Positions 58,503-64,000 of a stretch of 64,000 nucleotides of DNA are shown piece by piece; position 1 is the stretch's first letter; every line of letters starts with the position of its first letter. The notes under the pieces were generated by a model that ran no database searches, had not been told where the DNA came from, and saw only the letters and a program-made list of their open reading frames with translations. The position numbers and the translations under genes are program-made. This DNA is from Ricinus communis (lineage: Eukaryota > Streptophyta > Magnoliopsida > Malpighiales > Euphorbiaceae): positions 14,701,582 through 14,765,581 of the forward strand of contig NC_063262.1 in assembly GCF_019578655.1 (NCBI RefSeq), read 5' to 3'.

Positions 58503-59703
58503 TGTTAGCTACAATCTAAGGCAGTGTACCTATCGATGCAGTCTAGCACTAATGGCGAGTATCAAGGTCGTATTCCTCGGGAAAGCGAAAGCCCAGAGTT
58601 ACTCCTTTGTTCTTTGTTATATTAACCTAAAATGAGTAATGAATACTTTGTAAACTAACTAATAGCTACAATTTAAGTTCTAAGGGAGATGCAGGAGTAA
58701 TTGATAACTAAAATAACCAAGACAAGAAAGCAAACCCAAAGGGAACCTAAACTAGTTGGCAATTAAACAAAAGATAAAGGATTGGTGAGTCTAATTATGG
58801 TACCCGTGGACGAATTCTGAACCGAATTCGGTTTCTCTCTCGAGATAACCGAATTCCTAAACCTAATAACCTAAAGTTGGAATCTCTTCCTAACGATTGA
58901 TTCTTAAATTAGCATTAAGCTTTAATCAGCCTCTATTAAGCTTTATTAATTCTTAATCCGGCTAGTTAATTATCCTTATCTTTAAGCGATTATTAACCAG
59001 TTCTTGCTATTTAAAATTCCAATTGTGAAATGGCCTTCTCAATCACACAAAGCAATCTAAACACACAATTCACAACGTCTCATGAATAATGCATTATCTT
59101 ATTAATACTGAAAGCAAGAAGAATACAAAACTAACCCAAACAATCCAATAATATAATATCAAGCCAACATAGTAAAGAAATCCCAATGGATTTAATCAAT
59201 CTAGCTAATCATGTTCATTATCAAAATCCACAAGAATATAATTACAATAAAGAGTAAAGGTAGAGAAAACTCGATTACACCCTTGGATGAGAGTAAACAT
59301 CCCCAATTCCTCTTGCTCAATCTTGAATCGATCCTTATTCCCCTTGCTCGATTTGAAAACTAATCAACGAACCTCGTCCAATCTTCAATCTTTGAAGGGA
59401 ATCTGATTGAAACCTTGATCCAAGTCTCCTTTTCCCTTGGTTCCAGCTCAGAAAACCCTTAGGGAGAGAAAAATTAGGGTTTGGGACGTTCTCCCTAGCT
59501 TCCTCATGCTCGTACTTAGCTTGTTTCGACAGCTTTGACATCCAATTATGCTCAAATTCTTCCTTTTATCATCCTTTGACTTCTTTTGGACCTAATGCAC
59601 ATAAACAGACGCATAGGGTGAGTGTTGGGACCAATTCACATCCAAATGTCTATAAAATCAATCTTAAAAACCCCATTTAGATGTGTGTATTTTACGCACA
59701 TCA
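58503..59703 (-). repeat. Athila-type LTR (family H), minus, left arm of second inverted pair
   Basis: From TGTTAGCTACAATCTAAGG to TTTACGCACATCA, with the same block order as 10950-12393 and, inverted, 34573-35941. The bases beside it (AATTA, CTGGA) do not match, so it is not a clean solo LTR. Confidence 0.75.
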
Positions 59704-59861
59704 CTGGACATACCCCAATCTCAGTGAATTAGGAGTATTCACATCCAGTTTCTGGCCAAAACGACCTTGGGCGTGTGAAGGGAGAGGAAATCCCCCTTTT
59801 TGGCAAAATTAAACACTCACCAAGCATTTTTGGCCGTTAGAGAGGTAATTTCTTAGCTTAA

Positions 59862-61336
59862 TGATATGCATAGTTTTACACATATTTGCTGACATATTAT
59901 TGTGAATTTTCTTAGCATTTACTGTGTTTTTATTCCAAGATCACCCGTGTTTTGTGTCCTTTCATGTTTTAGGAGATTTTTATAGGTCCATCATCAGTGC
60001 TTTAGCAATTTTAGATCAATTTCGGGCGAAAATGGATGGAATCAAAAGCTTTTTGACCTTGGGTTAACTTTTGGAAAGTCAACATGGCCCGTGCAAAGAT
60101 TCCAGGTCGTGTATCTTAAGCACTTTGAAGCAGCACATTTTTTGAGGGTACCACACCCTAAAGCACTGCCCGTGTTTGCTTACACGGGCAAGAACACGGC
60201 CATGGTCGATTCAGTTCATTCTGTCAATTGGAGTCGAACATGACCCGTGTTGAGGACACGAGTTGGAACACACCCATATTTGGGTAATGAATAAAAGGAA
60301 TGAGCCAAAAAGAGAAAAGAAGAGTTTCGGATCGCCAATTTTGACTTTTGATCTTCCGTTGTAATTTTGCTAGACGTGTTGTCAAGCATTTTCGGGGGCT
60401 TTTAGGAAATGGATTCCACTTGGGAACATCAGATTCGTGATTTGGGTTTTGGATTGAAGATTGAAGAGGAGTTTTAGAGCGATTCAAGAAGCAATTTTGG
60501 AGATCAATTACAGTGTAGATCAAGGCTTTGAGCTGTTCATCCAATTATAAGAAAAGAGTGTATATGTTTCGATTTCTTTGTTCTTTCACTGTAATTGAAT
60601 TCCTATTCGTTTTAGACATGAACATATGTAGCTAGATTGGTTGAACCCACTAGGGTTTCTTGCTATGTTGGCTTTGCACTAAATTGTTGAGATTGGTTGA
60701 GTTTTCTTTCTTATATTCTTTTTGTAATTAATAATTAAATCTAGTTTTCTTTACATTGAATGTGTTGATTACTATTCATAGAATTCTTTTAGCAATTGAG
60801 AAATTCTAATTGAGTTTGGAAATTTAATTGCAAGATCAGGTTAATTTTCACTTAGAGATAATGTTAATTAATTTACCGGATTAAGAATTAATAAAGCTTA
60901 ATAGAGGCGGATTAAAGCTTAAGGCTAACTTAATAATCAATCATTAGGAAGAGATTCCAACTTTAGGTTCTTAGGTTTAGGAATTCGGTTGTCTTGAGAG
61001 AGAAACTAAATTCAGTTAAGAATCCGTCCACAGGTAGCATAATCGGACTTAACAATTTATTATCTTTTATTTGATTGCCAACTAGTCTAGGTCCCCTTTT
61101 TGGGTTTGCTTTCTTGTCTTAATTGTTCTATTCACTCATTCATTCTCGCATTCCATTTAGAACTTAGATTTTAGTAATTAGTAAATCTAGAAACCATCCG
61201 TCATCAATTTTAGGCTAGATAACAAATAATAAAGTAATAACTCTAGGATTTCACTTTCCTGAGGGATACAATATTTTAATACTTGCCGTTGTGCTAGGCT
61301 ACATCGATAGGTTCACTGCCTTAGTTGTAGTTGCAT
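59862..61336 (+). repeat. Athila-type LTR, plus, right arm of second inverted pair
   Basis: From TGATATGCATAG to about 61336 after the ACATCGATAGGTTCACTGCC block. It has ACACGGGC/GGCCGTG-type motifs at 60080-60260. No primer site follows its end. It is diverged from the minus arm but has the same order of conserved blocks (CTAGATTGGTTGAACCCACTAGGG, GAGATTCCAACTTTAGGTT). Confidence 0.72.
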
Positions 61337-61619
61337 ATGCGGCGCGTCACTTAATCTTTATTGATGTGACTTATGTACTAGATATATATGTTATTTATCC
61401 AAAACATGCGAAAATTTTTCAAATATTCATATGCCCTAGCCTGTAGACCCGATTAGCTGTGTGTAGAGCCAATCAGCTCTACCCAGTCCAAATCGACTGT
61501 GCACATGCCGAAAAAGGGTTTTCAGGGCTATTTTGCAAAAAATAAACTAATAAATACATACTTACCTGTATAGGGTCTTTTCATGCATAAATTATGTTTA
61601 ATACTTATGTATTTGGCTT
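61337..61619. repeat. Spacer with three units of the AGCCGAT motif
   Basis: At 61450-61500: CCGATTAGCT, CCAATCAGCT and CAAATCGACT, each followed by GTGTGTAG/CTACCCAG-like bases, about 20 bp apart. The same type of array occurs at 63795-63905 on the other side of PMD copy 1. Confidence 0.5.
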
Positions 61620-63330
61620 TTCAAGGTGATGTTGTATCGATCCGGTTCACCAGGAACTTTTATAGGGCTCGTGAGTGGTACGATGAGCTCCCTAACTTTG
61701 TCTAGGCTAGGATTTGAGATACCGACATCCATCGGTTTGTAGTTACACTCTTGTCAGTCATCGGGAGAGTCGACCACACCTCTGTTTATGCCTTGCTCGA
61801 GAGATGGATGGACACTACTCACACCCTCCACACCCCCGGTCGGTGAGCTGACACTCTCCCCTCTTTCCTTTTTTACTATCACAGGCATCGATTTCTCCGG
61901 CACGCCCATGCCCTTTGATGATGCGATCTATGATCAGTGCTTCGACGCCTGGGAGCGCTTCATCACTGATTTGCTCAGGTTCTTGCCGACATTCAAGAAC
62001 TCACGTTGTATCGCTTATCAGAGCATCCCCCTCCACTACCGAGCCTCTTAGTATACCTCTTTAGTACGATTTTGTTTAGTGACTCAGGGAATTCACTGAA
62101 CTTTCACTACTTAGCCCTATTATGGGATTCAGATCAAGTCTCCTCCTACAACTGGGGATCTGTAGCTTTCACGTACTTGTATCACCAAGTCGACATTATA
62201 GTCCAGGATAGTAAGAGGATCTGCAGTTTCTAGCACGCGATCCACGTAAGTTATGCTCTGACCTCTCTTCCCTAGTTTCTTTTATAGGTATAGTGAATAT
62301 TGATTCTTGCTTTACAGGTTTAGGCCTTGGAGATCAGTCTTTTGGTGGGCTCATAGCCGATCTACACCTTGCAGGTTTTTCCTCGATTGAGTCGTTGAGG
62401 CTCGAGCAAAAGCATCACAATGGAGTGGGCTCAAGTTCATGTGCACCGCATGTGGATCAACACCTTGACTTGGGACACAATTTGAGGTGATTGGCTCGAG
62501 GAGCGCTGTCAGTGGGACCCTTACATGCTATCTACAGTTGACCTTGAGCAGAGGAGGATCCTGCTGACTGGACTTGCCTGTCGGGCATGGTACCTAGGAG
62601 AGAGGATCTATGGGTAGCAGGTGCCGAGTTCCCTTATCTCCTCCTCTTTCTATGTTCTGGACGACAGACCTTGCTAGGAGGAGTTAGCAAAGTGTTTTTG
62701 CAAGGTATGACAAGCGCGAGGATCTCACTATCTGATCTCGGTGGACAGATTTCACTTCTTTCATCCCTCTACTGCTGGGGGCCGTGCCCTTACGTCACGA
62801 CATCATGACTCAGTTTTTTTCTAGATTTATTTAGAATTCCCCTCTTATTATATCCAGCTTTCCTAATTGTTTTATTTATAGTTCCTCAACCAGGCTTCTA
62901 CTACTTGTGAGCCGATTGAGGGGCAATCCGCTTGACGTTCTAGGCCTTCCCACATCACAAACTCCTCCACTGGCGCTGCCTCCGAAGCACCTCCTACAGC
63001 CACATATGATGTGGTTCTGCGAAGCATTTCATTCCCTCCAGATCTAGTGGTCACATACTAGAGTCTTTACAGTGTGACAGAGCCCCGGCTTGCCATGGAG
63101 CATTGCCTCCCTTCGGAATTCACTCTGAACACTTGCACACACGTAAGATACCTTTCTCTTTTGTGTTTGCCTATCTTCTTTTCCTGAAAAGTTAGTGACA
63201 TATTATGCAAATAACCATACAGGTTTAGAGAGATTAGTTCGATTACGTACATCGGCTGGTCGATCCCGCGAGGAGGCAATTCTTTGTCCTCGATGAGGAC
63301 TGGCTGGTAAGAAAAGTATTTATGCAATGT
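61620..63330 (+). pseudogene. Plant mobile domain (PMD) gene copy 1
   Basis: Reads across frames as SIRFTRNFYRAREWYDELP, VVTLLSVIGRVDHTSVYALLERWMDTTHTLHTP. A one-base shift leads into VGELTLSPLSFFTITGIDFSGTPMPFDD and FITDLLRFLPTFKNSRCIAYQ. Further on come LNFHYLALLWD and YNWGSVAFTYLYHQVD (62095-62200). After a GTAAGT...ACAG intron (62247-62318) there is an RCQWDPYML segment at 62510. The ER W..THT.H.P.GE.T.., IT G..F.G and Y.WG..A...LY patterns are those of the PMD family (MAIN-like). TAG stops at 61706 and in SWIARI*DTD, plus frameshifts, show it is not coding. PMD proteins occur as host silencing factors and as transposon passengers; here the copy number suggests a mobile or duplicated repeat. 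Confidence 0.62.
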
Positions 63331-64000
63331 AACATTTATGCATGTACGTAGGTATGAAATGCACTAACTAATCTCCTTTCGGATTTTCATCAAAAGGACC
63401 ATAACGGCTTGTGTGGGTTAAGTGGGTGACCATCAACATTGGACTGACACTCAGCAACGTTGGATCGATGCTCTGACACTTCAGCTTTCAACCTTGTGGA
63501 CCTAAAGGATTAACACCGACTCGGACGATGGGATGGGGGATTCGAGAGAGAACCCTGGCTTTTGATCTTCTTTATTATTGCTTACACTTTCCCTCTTTTT
63601 ATAATTACTTGTAGAACTTTTTGACTTTTAGAACTCTTGTAGAATTTTTGACTTTTCGAGGATATCATCGGTTTCAGCTTTTCAATTACTTCCATTTTGC
63701 TTATTTCCCTTTATTATTGCATTTGTATGAGCATATATGCGAAGAAAATCAAAAAATGCCCAAAAAATCAAAATTTGCTAAAAATTGCACCAGGAAGCCA
63801 CACAGCCAATTGGCTATGTGCTCAGTCAATTAGCTATATGCTCAGCCGATTCGGCTCTACGCACAGCCGGTCAGCTATGCATAGTGCCGGTCGGCTCTGC
63901 AGTTGTAGAGTCTGAATCGGATACTGATTTAAGTCCTATATATATCTATAAGCCTCCTTACTTCCTCACATGCCACTTTACACTTCAAAAAGCCAAAAAT
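63331..64000 (+). promoter_or_regulatory. Five-unit AGCCGAT motif array before a TATA site
   Basis: No gene. Five units of about 21 bp lie at 63795-63905 (CAATTGGCT, CAATTAGCT, CCGATTCGGCT, CCGGTCAGCT, CCGGTCGGCT, each followed by a TATG/CTAC-like spacer). About 35 bp later comes TATATATATCTATAAG (63938-63953). This may be the promoter part of an LTR that runs past the window edge. Confidence 0.45.

Noticed and set aside
58503..59703. Solo LTR with target duplication
   Set aside because: Flanks AATTA and CTGGA differ, so a clean solo insertion cannot be claimed.

Overview
This is plant nuclear DNA, almost certainly from a eudicot. The one host gene has short exons, introns and a plastid-type transit peptide. 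Nearly everything else is decayed LTR retrotransposon: Ty3/gypsy of two lineages plus a little Ty1/copia. The abundance of Athila-like LTRs and the codon style would suit a species such as a Euphorbiaceae member, but that is a guess; the species cannot be fixed from the sequence alone.

Layout. 0.6-9.0 kb: a minus-strand CRM-like gypsy element (element B) is split by a complete plus-strand element of the same lineage (element A, 1781-8322, perfect target duplication TCTTT). 9.0-16.9 kb: an Athila-type LTR copy, then a minus-strand Athila-type element with 3' LTR, a broken ORF-1 and the integrase part of pol. 16.9-20.4 kb: a decayed plant-mobile-domain (PMD) gene copy cut by two LTRs, one a solo LTR with perfect duplication GTCCT. 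20.5-26.2 kb: a third CRM-like fragment (element C) cut by a solo LTR, followed by two partial plus-strand copies of that LTR. 26.2-38.9 kb: more fragments, including two head-to-head Athila LTRs forming a 2.7 kb inverted repeat, a gag gene, a gag-only element and two further LTRs. 38.9-41.2 kb: very AT-rich unique DNA. 41.4-48.8 kb: the gene NDC1 (type II NAD(P)H dehydrogenase C1), 11 exons, 536 codons, apparently intact, with transposon debris in intron 7. 48.8-52.4 kb: gene 3' flank, copia remnants and a low-complexity element. 52.4-57.8 kb: minus-strand Athila-like gag/protease with primer site and LTR, interrupted by an internally deleted CRM-like element (54481-57092, duplication CTAAA). 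58.5-61.3 kb: a second head-to-head LTR pair. 61.6-63.3 kb: a second PMD gene copy.

How it fits together. Only NDC1 looks functional. The retroelement genes all carry stops, frameshifts or deletions. Relative ages follow from nesting: A is younger than B, the solo LTRs are younger than the PMD copy and element C, and the 54.5 kb element is younger than the gag element it split. The most unusual pattern is that several different LTR families each carry a short GC-rich, self-complementary motif repeated about every 20-22 bp. One version has core CACGGCCGTG and another AGCCGATCGGCT, and several arrays lie just upstream of a TATA box. One array also sits inside an Athila-type element just upstream of ORF-1. 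All similarity and age statements are by-eye comparison within the window.
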